Notes under the pieces: generated by a model | Told to the model about the DNA's origin: nothing | Seen by the model: the letters and a program-made list of their open reading frames with translations, nothing else | Database searches by the model: none | DNA from: Dioszegia crocea | Lineage: Eukaryota > Basidiomycota > Tremellomycetes > Tremellales > Bulleribasidiaceae | Length of the DNA stretch: 64,000 nt | Reading direction: 5' to 3' | Assembly: GCA_001600615.1 (NCBI GenBank) | Contig: BCKK01000007.1 | Span: 186,001 to 250,000 of the forward strand | In this document: positions 34,893-46,576 of the stretch, in pieces | Numbering within the stretch: the stretch's first letter is position 1 | Layout: the number at the start of each line of letters is the position of its first letter | Translations under genes and position numbers: made by a program

Positions 34893-36341
34893 CTTGCGAT
34901 GTGGGAAGAGGGTGAATGTATCAAGACTTGATACTGGGGATTAGCGGGTGTCCATGTATATAGGAAGAAGAGTGGAGTTTGTGGAGCGAGATAGTGAAGG
35001 AGGTGGGAGGAATTTCGAAGCGGGGGAGGGTGCGTGCGTGTGGGGTAAATGATAAACTATACACAGAAAAGGGCGCGAGGCAGGTCATGACGCGTCTACA
35101 GTAAACAGATCTGAGACTCACTCGATCGATGGCCCTGGTCTACTCCTGGAGTAAACACAACTATGCGTCGTGCAGTGTATACGCTGTGCTCCGCGGGCTC
35201 CTACTCCTTTTATCCAAGATCTATAATCTGGACAAAAGGGTGGTCATCCGATTTACGCCGGGTGGGATCTTCCGGAGCGGCGTGTCTGAGATTGACGACG
35301 AATTATTACGCCAAATGAGAGCGTGGGGCCAAGGAGGCGGGATAATAGGATTGAATCAAGGGAAGGGTAGGTGAGACAGTCCGGAGGTGAACCGCGGGGG
35401 AATTGGTAAGTTTAGGCCAAATTCGGTGTGTGTCGAGTGTGAAAAGGGGTGTCAAAATTTGCGGACGAGATGACAAAAGAGGGGGAGGGGTCTTGTCGTA
35501 CGTGCGCTTTACTGCTTGTTTACGAGTGTGACAAAGCAAGCGATGCGACGAGGCAACGGGGGGTTGTTGGGGGTGGCCAAAGGGAGTGCCTTTCGCGTCG
35601 TTACAGTTTCCGCAGTTAACCGGTGTTGCCTTTTCCGACCCAACGAGGCAGTGTAATGTACCGTTATTTCGGGTTATGCGAGCGTGATTCTCTTGACTCT
35701 ACTGCGCGTGAAGCAGGAGTGGGAGAAGCGCGAGAAGGGATGAGAAGGATAGTGGGTTGGAATGGACAATAAGACGGGAGGCGCGCAGAGCGGCGGAAAA
35801 TTCCTCCCCTTATCGGCAGTCGTCGGCAAAGGTACCGCTCGTCGATCACTGCGTTGTCGTCGGCGATAAGAGGCGGAACGAGTTGGTTACAATGTAAGCG
35901 AGGTTGATACAACTAGAGACGACAATCGAGAGTGAGTATGAGTAGAGAAGAATCAGACAGCATGCATTGCCCCACACCTTCCTTCCTTTGCCTTCACTCA
36001 CTCGCTCCACTCACCCACGGCAAAGAACAAGCGACAAGCGGTCCGGAGGGATCGGAGCTCTGTCGATCACCTAGACCGGCCCGAAATTCTTCCGAGTCCC
36101 GACGCCACCCAAAGTTGCGGAAAGCCGCTAAGGCCGAAGATCCGAACAACGCCGATCCGCACCGGACGTTTCTCGGTGGATTAATCTGGCCAAGTAAGGC
36201 ACTGCTTGAGAGCGGGTGTTGTATGTAGAGTATTCGGTGGGGTACAACGAGATCGATCAAGTCTGTTACACTGACAATCGTCTCAAGTACTCAGATACAT
36301 GTGTTAAGGAACCGTCGCACCTGCTGCAATTCGCCTCACCC
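34893..36341. other. 1.45 kb gene-poor stretch upstream of the Ecl1-like gene
   Basis: Contains the promoter of the Ecl1-like gene. Short ORFs (for example 35129-35374 plus and 35994-36260 minus) have no recognisable domain. Several CGTCG/GTCGTCGGC elements cluster at about 35819-35862. No RNA gene or transposon remnant recognised. Confidence 0.35.
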
Positions 36342-37361
36342 TTATCCCAAGATCGATCTGATAAATCTGCTGACTGCGCTTCCCTTCTTCGCTGGCCTTC
36401 GTCTTCGCGCGCGCCTTTGCCTCACCTCCCTCGTCTCCTCCACCTCGCGCTCTGGATGCAGACACAGCTTCTGATAGACCTTATGACGACCTGACATGGG
36501 ATAACAAGCCGCGTCCTCATCATATCCCCACATCACATCCGCCCCAGCTGTGCCCAGCAGCACCTTGCTTCGACTGACCAACGCCTCCCCAATCGCTCCC
36601 ATCTCGACCTCCTCCGTTCCGTACTCATCTCGACTCGTCTTGAAATCTCTTCCGAGCGCAGTACGATTCGACGTCTCTCGATCGGGGCGAATATCCTTCA
36701 GACGCAGGCGAAGCGAATGAGGATCTCCGCCTGAAGATACAAAGAGAACGTAGCCCTTCCATGCGTCGGGGTCAGCATTTGACCAGTTGAAACCCGAGCC
36801 GAGATGAGGCCAGATACGAAACCTCGCTTCCAGCTTGCGGCCATCAGTTGTGATGGTGAAGGGGTCGGTCACCAACTCTGAATGCTTTAGCTGGCACCGC
36901 ATTGTATCCAGCGTAAACCTCCACCTCCTCCCATCCTCCTCTTCATCCTCGGAACGAATCTCATCAAGGCCCGAAATGCCGACAGCATACTCATTGTCCT
37001 TGAAGTGGAAGGCAGTGCTGGACTTGATCATCTTCTTGGACGCAACGGCTGTCGAGAGTTTGAGGGTTGGGTTGGAGCCGAAGAGAGTGAGCAAATTGTG
37101 AGTTTTTCTAGAAACCCTCCTCTCTCTGGCGGTATCTGAAAGACTCGCCACGATCTCGGCAATCGCCCATTCGCCGTCTTCCCGAGGTAAGAGAGGGATG
37201 TGGTCTCCAGGGATGGACAGATCGCTGGCGCTGCCAGACTCAGATCCGGACGGCTGCAATGTCGATGGGTGGCGGATCAGCTTGAGAGAGGACGCCGGAC
37301 GAGAGTCAGCGCTGTCTCCGACTTGAGACAACCCGCCATCAGACTCAGATGGGCTGGGCAT
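36342..37361 (-). CDS. Hypothetical protein (339 aa), single exon
   Basis: Not recognised with confidence. The N-terminus is Ser/Asp-rich. The centre has alternating hydrophobic strands: WRFTLDTMRCQL, DPFTITTDGRKLEARFRIWP, AWKGYVLFVSSGG, LRLRLKDIRPDRE. The pattern of an initial W-x-F, a D-P-F-x-I/G-x-x-L/WP run and a GY-x-L-F strand resembles a MATH (TRAF-like) domain, but the match is only by eye. A late YDEDAACYPM precedes a strongly basic tail (RQRRARRRRPAKKGS) that could be a nuclear signal. Lack of introns is unusual in this window; the other intronless genes are family members A and B. Confidence 0.6.
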   Translation of the reverse strand: MPSPSESDGGLSQVGDSADSRPASSLKLIRHPSTLQPSGSESGSASDLSIPGDHIPLLPREDGEWAIAEIVASLSDTARERRVSRKTHNLLTLFGSNPTLKLSTAVASKKMIKSSTAFHFKDNEYAVGISGLDEIRSEDEEEDGRRWRFTLDTMRCQLKHSELVTDPFTITTDGRKLEARFRIWPHLGSGFNWSNADPDAWKGYVLFVSSGGDPHSLRLRLKDIRPDRETSNRTALGRDFKTSRDEYGTEEVEMGAIGEALVSRSKVLLGTAGADVMWGYDEDAACYPMSGRHKVYQKLCLHPEREVEETREVRQRRARRRRPAKKGSAVSRFIRSILG

Positions 37362-38469
37362 ATGTTGATTGAGGGGAGGAGGCTAGTGTCTGGCTTGAGG
37401 TTGTGTGTGGGGACCTGGGGGATATTTGGTGAATGAGTGCTGGCGAGGGAAGAGAAGTACAATGCACGATGCTCGCTCAGCTGGCTTTCAGTGCGCCCTG
37501 CGGCTAGATACGCTGATGCCGTGGTGTAGCCTCACTGTATCGCCACTTGGCGTTTCATCTTGTCAAAGGACGTGCATCGGACGAGCCTCACAAGGTGTGC
37601 TTGCGGGCTTCTAACTCCAAGGACGTGCGGCCAAAGCGCCGAGTCACCAGTCGATTCGTCGAGCAGCCGAGCGTCTTACCGGGCCGCACGCACATGCCCT
37701 GCAATCCAAGGTGGACATACTCACTTCTAGCTTTCAAGGTATTCGGCTGCAGCCGCCACTGGCCAGCATCTTATGTCAGTACCACCAAGATTCTCACACA
37801 ATGCTTGAGGATGTTCCGATTGGTGGTGTTTGGACACATGTAAGGTTATATGGTACAGCCTCACTAGGTGTGAAGAACTGCCTGACAATCGACCCATGAC
37901 TCTCGAGTCTCACTTGATTTCGACTCACTCCATCGCTTGCAAGATCAACCCTTTAATTAGCTGTCCAGGTTATGCACAACCTTCACCGCTTTTGCTCCTC
38001 TTGTCATCGGCTACGACTGGAACGCTTCAGGTATCGGCCGGGAACCGAAGAGAGGCGAAATGTCTCACAATCCATGCGTCAGGTATGCAGAGCGAGAAGC
38101 AGGTCCTAGTTAGCAGAGAACCAGAGAAGTGCAAGAATCGCGGAAGCAGAGGGGTGAGCAAGTGTGTCAGCTTCAAGTCCAAGTCCGCTTCTGCGAAGTC
38201 AGGCAAAACCCGGATGATATCGGACGCTATCATCGTGGACTCCCTTGTACCCCTTTCGTGTTTCGTCAGGTGCAGTAAATCGGTGGTCAGTAAGAATGAC
38301 GTAGAACAAAAGGGCACTGGGCATCATCGTGAGAAGACTCAAGCACGTCAGCTAGGCGTCAGATATAAGGCTGTGCCCGTGTCCCGCCGCCAGCCATCAT
38401 CTTCGTCGCTCGTGATAGCTGATCGCAGTACCGCCCATCCAACTTCAATCGCAACTCTCCTCGAACGTC
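37362..38469. other. 1.1 kb gene-poor stretch with short repeats
   Basis: Promoters of two divergent genes. A 249-codon ORF (37830-38579) has no ATG at its start, runs past the next gene's ATG and lacks motifs, so I regard it as chance. The 15-mers GCCTCACAAGGTGTG (37585) and GCCTCACTAGGTGTG (37858) are noted separately. Confidence 0.4.
37585..37872 (+). repeat. Pair of near-identical 15-bp motifs
   Basis: GCCTCAC-A/T-AGGTGTG occurs at 37585-37599 and 37858-37872 with one mismatch. A partial third copy, GCCTCACTG, lies at 37529. They may be binding sites for the gene at 38470. Confidence 0.35.
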
Positions 38470-39090
38470 ATGGCTGCCTCTATCAACGCGGATTCAGCCA
38501 CCATTACCGAGCTGATCGAGGATGCAGCTATACGCTCAGACATCAAGACATTCTCGCATCAGCTCGCCAAGGCCTTTAGCGAAAGAAACAACGCACGGCT
38601 CACCTCTCTCTGGCGCACAGCCGGCGAGTATCCGGATGAGGATCTGGAGCACAACCTACGCTTGAAAACCGGTCTCTTGTACCGGGCCCGCAGGCTCTGC
38701 GCATCCCTATCCACAATGGGTGAACCCGAGGCAGACACCGGACCCACCATCGACCCGCAGGTGGAAGAGGACCGACGTGCGATCGTTGGGAGCCTCTCTC
38801 AGCTGTGCCTTGCGGAGACTGTTCAGTAAGTTCTGCTTATTGAGTGAATAAGCGCGCGCTCTAGCAGAGACCTGACTTACTTTAGAGCTTACACGAGCTG
38901 TGGGAATGCGAAGTCTCTCGCGTGGCGAGAAGGTCAGGTGGGACGCTTCAAGGACGCGCTCGGAGTCCTAGCCATTGTGGTTGGGGAGGGCCATGAGGGC
39001 AGCGTCCAAGGTTTCGAGCGGAGGCTGAATCAATTCCTTGCTGAGGAAAAGGCGGAGGAGGCGGGAGAGGCTTCCAATTCTCTTGCGTGA
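38470..39090 (+). CDS. Hypothetical protein (186 aa)
   Basis: Two exons (38470-38825 and 38886-39090), branch CTGAC, phase-correct. The protein is mostly helical and acidic: ITELIEDAAIRSDIKTF, NNARLTSLWRTAGEYPDEDL, LLYRARRLCASLSTM, EEDRRAIVGSLSQLCLAETV and a C-terminal FERRLNQFLAEEKAEEAGE coiled segment. No signal peptide or membrane helix and no family recognised. Its 3' end converges with PSO2 across about 220 bp. Confidence 0.55.
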
Positions 39091-39314
39091 TTGCTTTCGA
39101 GGGCTCCTACAGTCTTAGACATGCAACTGATGGTGAGACTTGTCAGACATTGTCATGGGCCGGGAGGCCGAGACAAGTATAGATGTCAAGTCGCACGTCT
39201 GCGCAGAGCAGAGCTTGGGTATCAGATCCCAGCCGAAACACCCCAAGTCAGTCGATGTCAGTCGCAGAAGTCTTGAGCCCAAAAGACCCCTCCCAGATGA
39301 CATCATATACAACG

Positions 39315-42300
39315 CTACCACTGCCAGAGTCAGCTTCAAACTTCTTGCAGAATGACAGGAGACACTCACATATGTAATATCCCTATAATCGACAATAGCA
39401 GGTAACTTCTTCTCCTTTCTTCTCGCCTTTTCAGCCTGCCATTTCTCGAACCATTTCTTCATTTTTGCACGACTACACATCAGCTTTTACCCTGTTTCGC
39501 ATCCAGCATGACCAAGAACTCACCTTTTCTCATTGCCCACATTGACCGTAGCGATCATCTTAACATCCGGACCCGGTAAACTCAGGGCGAACGTCGTCAA
39601 TTCAAAGAAACTAGAATGTTCAGAATACGGTACGCCTATCTTATCAGCTCTCCACAATTCACCATAATAGAGATCACACTCACCATACATCATATATTGC
39701 CTACAGCTTCCTCGCATAGGTCGAAGGCTCGCATCGGTAAACCACCGACTCTGATCTCGTTTAATGACCATATTAACATCTGGCATCAAGTCCGTTCCGG
39801 CCGGTGGGGAGTATGTCCATCCTGTCGGTCTAAAACTCAGGACTTGACTGAAATGAGGATGGAGTCGAACGAGGTACTCCTGCATCCGATCCAGCTGGAT
39901 ATTGCCGAGTGGGAGTAGATGAACTTGAGCGTCGAGTGGGTCGGAAGTGAGTAAAGCGTGTAATTCGGGGTCGGTCTCGCAGAGGAGTATACCCTTTTTA
40001 CGGGGGTCGCAGTAGATTTTGGAACCGATAGCTTTTGCTACAGCTGAAAAGTATCAGCTGCTATCTAACTCTCGAGCACAGTGAGAGGGAGATAACTCAC
40101 CCTTGACAATTCGTTCCTTCCCTATTGAGTATGTCCCCATAACGACCAATGTCCTCCCCTTTGGTTTCCTATCAATCTCCACCAATTCTTCCCCAGCTTC
40201 ATTCTTCACAATCCCCTCCTTATCCTCTCCCTTCACATTAACAAGCCAATCCTTCATCATCGCTTTCCCCCTTTCTTCCGCTTGCTGCTCCACCACACTC
40301 GGCTCAAACTTGCCCGCCAACAAATCAGGCTTGATATCGCCCTTGTCGTCCAAATCGGGCTTTTGGTCAAAGATTGGTGGTTTAAGCTCGACGAGTGGCG
40401 GAGCAGAATCAGGTAGACCAATCACTACTTTTCGGGCGAGTGTGGCGCATGCGTCGATAACCTGAGGTTGGGGTGGGAAGCAGTATTTGGGATTGAGGTA
40501 CGTTGTGTCGAGGTAACAAGTGTCGATTTTGGCTCGGGAAATATCGGGATGAAGAACCATTTTGGGACATCTAACATTAGCGGAATATGTGACTTTGGCT
40601 TACGCTCTGAAATCGCCACAGTGGAGATATCGAAAGATCCGCTTGGAGCCGACGTAGGGTGATCGGAAACCACCATCGCCCGCATTTACAGTTTGGGGTC
40701 CTTCAAATAGGAAGATGGAGGAACCGGGACCTGGGAGTTAGAAATGGAGACGCGACAAAACTTACAATGATTAGCCTCAATCACCGTCACCTTCACTCCG
40801 CCAGTATTGGGCATTTCAAATGCTACATCTTCGTCCAAGCCATGCTGTCGGTCAGTTGAGGAATATACAAACACTTTCCAACAACTTACGACCCATTTCG
40901 GCTCCACTCCCAACATGTGAATAATCAAATTTCCAGTAGTCTTTGAGCAGTATATAGGCCCATGAGTCCAGCTTTTGGAAAGATTGGTATAATGGTCCGA
41001 ATGGGCATGTCTAACATCAGCTCCGACCCCAAGGGTAACTTACGACAGCAGATACGCAGTAACTTTAGGTACAGCGCCATATCTGAACGCATCCACAGCG
41101 ACCGGCATTCCCGTCATGACTTTATAAAACGGCGCTTTACGTCTACCGGCTACTCTGACACCATTCCGACTGAGGTCGATCTCTGCATCTTTCCACTGTT
41201 CTCGCTCTTTATGTCCGGACATGAGGACGGAGAATGCATTAGGACCCGATGTGGAGGGTGGGTCGGGCGGCGGAGAGGGGTCGGGGGTGAAGGAGTTGAA
41301 GGATGATATGGGGCGCTGAGCATTGTGGGGTTTGGATTTGGTGGAGGATTTGGATTTGGATGTTGTATCGAGACATGAATTGATATGCTTCTGGACCATC
41401 TACACCATCAATGTACAATTCCGGGATGGAAAGAAGACAAACTCACCGAATTGGCCTTCCCCTTCATATCCAAATTACACACCGGACACTTATTACCACC
41501 ATCGTCCCCTTTCTTACCCTTCCCAGCCTTCCCCTTAGCCACCTCTCGACCCTTAGCCACACCACCTTTAGTCTTCCGCTTCCCAATCACCCCCTCTCCC
41601 TCCTCCGCAACACCCTCAAAACCCTCTTCCGCCCCGAAATCTTCCATCCCCATCCCTTCCTCCATATCCTCTCCCCACTCCATGTCGAGATTCAACCCGC
41701 CCATGCTCAGACCTATACTGCCTGTAGGTGATGGCTGCCTCTTGCCCGGGGGTTGATCAAGCGGCACAACTTCCTCGGCTTCTTCCAAATTCTCCAACGC
41801 GTCCAGATCCGCTTCACCCTTCTCACAATTATTCTCATCGTCCTCCAGATCATCATCGTCTGAATCCAAGAGATGATCGTAATCTCTCCCAGCGATAGAA
41901 TCATCATCGCCATCATGCTCTTCATCGCCCTGGTCCTCGGCAGTATTGATGATTTCGGGCCAGGCGGTCGGTGGTTGAAACTCTGGTAGATTGGCGAATG
42001 GTGGTGGTTTCGGAGGCGGTGGCATAGACCGAGACGGACCAGCATCCATCACCTGCGGCATATCCTCATCATCATCAAACACAGGTGGAGGAGACACCTT
42101 CCGCCGCTTCCCTCCCTTGCCTTGCATCCCCGTCCCCGCTCCCGCTGGCTTTACGACGGGCACCACTGCAGTCGAAGGCCCACACATCTCATCATCGCTA
42201 ATGACGACAGGATCTGCCTCGTTTCCGAATGTACCTCTCTCTTTACCCTTGATGGACGCCGAGCTAGTCCGTCTAGGTGCAGGCGTAGAGGTTTCGATCT

Positions 42301-42427
42301 TGGAATTAGAGGTCTGTCGTTTGGGCGTGGCGACTGCAGGTGTTGCAGGCGATTTCGTAAAGAAGTTGAGGAGTGAGCCTGATGATCCGCCACCTCCTGC
42401 CGACGTTTTCTTCTTGGGTGGAGCCAT
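39315..42427 (-). CDS. PSO2: DNA interstrand cross-link repair nuclease PSO2/SNM1
   Basis: 5' exonuclease of the metallo-beta-lactamase/beta-CASP family that resects cross-linked DNA in the nucleus. Order of parts: a Lys/Ser-rich N-terminus with LLNFFTKSP (resembles a PIP-box), acidic linkers, and a UBZ4 zinc finger (CPVCNLDM ... QKHINSCL) split by an intron. Next comes the MBL motif HAHSDHYTNL (exon join TC+A checked), then WTHGPIYCSKTTGNLI, EANHCPGS, LHCGDFRA, YLDTTYLNPKY, GTYSIGKERI and VPYSEHSSFFEL. All expected metal-binding positions are present. The last exon is only TGG plus a stop at 39315. About ten introns. It is longer than yeast Pso2, mainly because of the acidic N-terminal region. 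Confidence 0.94.
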
Positions 42428-42625
42428 ATCTTGAGCTCCTAGAGGTGTTGTAAGGTCATGTATAGTGGTCGAATTTGCATCGAGAGCTCTAGTGTCCAGT
42501 CAGCCAGAGTATGACGTAACAACCGTGACATAATCGGCGATCTCCGATGAGAGGCATCTCGATAATTTTCTGTTCAGACGACCTTTGGTAGTGAAGACCA
42601 TACATCACATCCTCAGTACGGCAAG

Positions 42626-43317
42626 ATGACAACTCAACGACCATCCGAAGAAGCGACAGAAGAGTTCCTGCTGTCTTGCAGATATGGCGAGCTCGAAGAA
42701 GTTCAGGCATTCATACAGCAGTACGGTGCCGAGGCGGTTTTGAGCGCGAGGGATAACAGGGGGAATACAGCTTTGCATATGTGTTGCGCCAACGGTCATG
42801 CCGGTGAGTAGACCATCTTGACTCTAGTGATACATGGTAAAGTGAGGAGACTGGCTGACCTTTACAGACGTCTTAAACTCCCTTCTACCACATCTATCAC
42901 CTGAATTCTTACAACAAACCAACGATAATGGATCACCACCGATACATTGGGCTATAATGAATAATCACGTCAATGTTGTGAAGCAACTATCAGAATTATC
43001 AGAAGAGAAGGGTGGTGGTGTTGTGCTATTACACGTGGGTTATGTTCTACCATTTGGGGATGAGAGCTGATGAATAGCAATTGAATCGATCAAAACGAGA
43101 CGCATTTACCGAAGCGCTCTTCCAGGGTGAGGGCAAAGAGGAAGTGGCGGGGTATATCGAGGGATTCTTGTTCAAGCTTGAAGGGGATGGCGGAGAAGAG
43201 GGAGAGATCAAGATGTCAGCTGGGGAAGTGGAGGAGACTAAAGAGGGAGATAAGGGGGCGGAAGAAGAGGCTGTTAATGAATTAGAAGAGAAGGCTGGGG
43301 AAGTCAGAATAGAGTAG
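42626..43317 (+). CDS. YAR1: Ankyrin-repeat protein, YAR1-like (194 aa)
   Basis: Three exons (42626-42803, 42868-43034, 43078-43317). The N-terminus EEFLLSCRYGELEEVQAFI starts the first ankyrin repeat. Then come DNRGNTALHMCCANGHADVLNSLL and DNGSPPIHWAIMNNHVNVV, and a long Glu-rich tail. Length, two to three N-terminal repeats and acidic tail match yeast Yar1 (200 residues), the chaperone that holds Rps3 before assembly into 40S subunits. The promoter is shared with PSO2, 198 bp away in divergent orientation. Assignment rests on architecture and length. Confidence 0.75.
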
Positions 43318-43396
43318 GTGAGATTTAGGGATTGACGAGGATACAAGATGTCTATTCTTCTGTCTAGATGTGCTCTGCTCTAATCACTATTCGCGC

Positions 43397-45989
43397 TCAT
43401 GCCTTCTTCCCCTCGATCACGATCTCCTTCTCCCCTTGCGCAGCTGGCGAGGTTGTGTTCTCACTCAATTGCGCAATCCACAATTTCTGATAGACCCCTC
43501 CTTCAATCTTGAGCAACTCCTCGTGGCTTCCTTGCTCAGCGACTTGACCATCCCGCAGTACAATGATAAGATCCGCATCGGATATAGTCCGAAGTCTACT
43601 TATCAGCTATGTCTTCCCATACAAAAGAGAAATCAGCTGAAACTTACCGATGCGCAATAAACACACTAGTCTTTCCTCCACCCACCAACGCCTCATTAAT
43701 ATTCCTCATCAACTCCGTCTCCGTATACACGTCCAGCGCACTGGTGGCCTCATCAAAGAACAAAATCGGCGGATCCTTAAGCAACAACCTAGCCACTGCC
43801 AGCCTCTGTTTCTCTCCACCGGAAATCATCAACCCCCTCTCTCCAACTTTAGTCGCATACCGATCTGGCAACCTTTCGATTGTTTCTGCGACTTTGGCCT
43901 TACGCGCAGCCTCAAAGACTTCCTCGTCCGTCGCGTCCAATCGACCATATCGAATATTGTGCAATATATCCGCATGGAATAGTGGTGTGTCCTGAGGAAC
44001 AACTCCAATGGCCGTCCGGAGTGAAGAGAGAGTGACGTCTTTAATATCTTGACCGTCGATTAAGATTTGACCAGAGTTGGAATCGTAGAACCTGAATAAA
44101 AGGCGGAAGACGGTCGATTTGCCACATCCGGACGGACCGACAATCGCGACTTTGGCTCCGGGGGGGATGGTCATGTTGAGGTTTTTGAAGATGAGGCGGT
44201 CGGGATGATAGCCGAATGTGACATTTCGGAATTCTATACCGCCGCCACCGCGGAGTGAGAGGGGTTTGGAAGTGGGTGTATCCTATGCGTCAGTCGGGAT
44301 CGAGAGGGGTGGTACGTACCTTGATGCCAGCATCAACTGATTGGAGGTTGAACATGACTTCCATATCAATCAGACTTTGTCGGAGTTCTCGATAGACTGT
44401 GCCGAGGAAGTTGAGCGGGAGGGAGAGTTGGAAGACTAGTTGATTGACCATGACGAGATCGCCTACAGTCATTGTTCCTATCTGATCAGCTGCGTGTCTT
44501 TCCCAAGAGCAGAAACGATGAGCTCACCCTTGACCACTCCTTGAGCAGCGAGAAGCATCATACAAGTCAAAGCCGAACTGAAGATGAAGTTCTGGCCCGA
44601 GTTAAGGGTAGCGAGGGAAGTCGCAATCTTTACAGAGGCCTTTTCGTAGTCCTTCAGCGTTTTGTCGTACTGCTTCACCTCGAAGGGTTCATTATTGAAT
44701 GCCTGGAAAGTGAGCTTGTGTCTCGCACATGGGACGGAAGATAGAAACTCACTTTGACAGCCTCGTAGTTGATCAGAGAATCCACAGCTACCGTAGCACC
44801 CTTGTTATCCGCCGCATTGGCCTGTTTCCGAAATTTGGTACTGCAAATCAGCTCGGTCGATCTGTGATAGACTTCCAGACTTACCGCCACGCTGTTGTCT
44901 GAACGGTATACCACGTATAGAACGCCATAGTAAGAACAGTAACGCCTGCGAAATCCCATCCAAACTTCCACGACTGGACGTGTCAGCTTATGTCCGTCTC
45001 GAGGGAGGGTGGCCTTCAGCTGCTTGACGTACTAGTATACCGCATACCATAGTAATCTCCAGAGCGGTCGGAATGACATGGAAGACAATACTAGACAGAA
45101 TAAATGAGATACCCCTACATTTTGTCAGTTTCTCTGACCCTGACGAATCGTCCGGAAACAAGCAACTCACTTTGTACCCCTATCTATAGCCCTCGTCAAC
45201 CCTCCAGTCTGCCTCTCCAAATGAAACCTCATATCCATATTAAGCAAATGCTCAAAAGTCTCTCGAGCAAGTTTCCGGATCGCTCCTTGACTGATTGAAG
45301 CAAATAACGCATTCCTCAATTCTCCAAATAACGCCGTGGCTATTCTTGCCGCTCCATCTATAAGTCAGCGCCACTCTCTCCAAGATATCAGCGTATGACT
45401 CACATCCAGCAATACTTGCACCCGCCAATACCCAAACCCCCGTATTGGCCGTAATCTCTACATTGAGACTGTCCACGATATCCTTGAAGAAGAATGGGAC
45501 TTGCACATTGAGGATTTTACCCCCTACCAGCAACCCCAACGCAGCGACGACTCGGACCTTTGTACCCAGGGAGTCTTTGGGCCAAATATTTACTGCTAGG
45601 CGTTTTATAATTCGCCAGTCTGCCGATGCCTGGGATCGCTCGGAGACGGGTGGGGTAGGCGCGTCGGGGTTTATACTGGGGACGGAGGACGAGGGATTTG
45701 GTGGAGATTCGGGAGAAGTGTTTGAGCGACGGCCTGGGGTGAGGCGTATTGGCGTGGAGTGAAGATGACGAGTGTGTAGAAATGGGGATGCTAGATGTGG
45801 GACAGAGTGGGATCGATGGAAACGTGAGAGGCATCGGGCCTGCTTTTGGGGGGAAGAGAGGACGATCGGTCGAATGGTATTCTGGGCTCTCGTACTTGCT
45901 TGTCTGTGCACGAGCACTTCACACCATGGATGATGTGCCCGACCAGCCCGTAAGCGACTCGGGCCAGCAAGTCCAGCCAAGAAGCTCAT
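43397..45989 (-). CDS. ATM1: Mitochondrial ABC transporter of iron-sulfur cluster assembly, ATM1
   Basis: Half-transporter of the mitochondrial inner membrane that exports a sulfur/glutathione compound for cytosolic Fe-S protein maturation. The N-terminal 110 residues are Arg/Ser/His-rich, a presequence. The transmembrane part includes [51 protein letters not shown] and [14 protein letters not shown]. The nucleotide-binding domain is complete: GPSGCGKST (Walker A), [22 protein letters not shown] (signature), [12 protein letters not shown] (Walker B) and FIAHRL (H-loop). The end is EGKKA at 43397. About eleven introns with CTGAC/CTGAT boxes. The KGISF and NYEAVK segments are typical of ATM1/ABCB7. 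Confidence 0.96.
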
Positions 45990-46576
45990 CTCTCCAGCCG
46001 ATTGAACTCTGATAGGAGATCCGACTGATCGGTTGACTTAGAGAGAACCGGCGAGCAGTGCTTAGTCCGCTGTGAGCTTTCCTCAAGAGTGTGAGTGAGT
46101 GTGAGTTGCTGTGCAGCAGGAGAAGTGGGGATGCTTCCATCTAATGGCGGCGGTGGAGGTGCAGTACTCGGCCGAGGTTCGGTGGCGTGGTGAGGAGATT
46201 GGCTGAGTGTCCGTGAGTTGGATGGGATTGGATTCGCCACACTGCGGCATTAGTGTGGGAATATGGAACTTTACTAATGAAACGCCCAAAGAGGTAATCA
46301 AATTACTAATGAAATAACAAGGCGGGGCTCCGGATGATTAGACAATAGCCTACTCAGTTGCCGGCTGCTCCACCCCCCTCCCTCCCTTCACTTCACTTAC
46401 CTGTCATCCTCATTATAGTCTAGTCTCCGCCACAAGCCATACACGACACATCATCCTGCTCTGCAGATATCTATATCAACGTCCAGAGCCTCCGGCCAAG
46501 AAAGTAGATTGAGGGTGGCATAACGACAGAAATCCGGCTTCACCCGCCTCCCCCCTCCTCCACCTTCACGACGACC
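45990..46576. promoter_or_regulatory. Divergent promoter, ATM1 and Zn2Cys6 gene
   Basis: About 590 bp. Two ACTAATGAAA repeats (46273 and 46305) and CCACAAGCC near 46431 are visible. No RNA gene seen. Confidence 0.4.

Noticed and set aside
37830..38579. 249-codon plus ORF
   Set aside because: No ATG at its start, no motif, and it overlaps the start of a better supported spliced gene in another frame.
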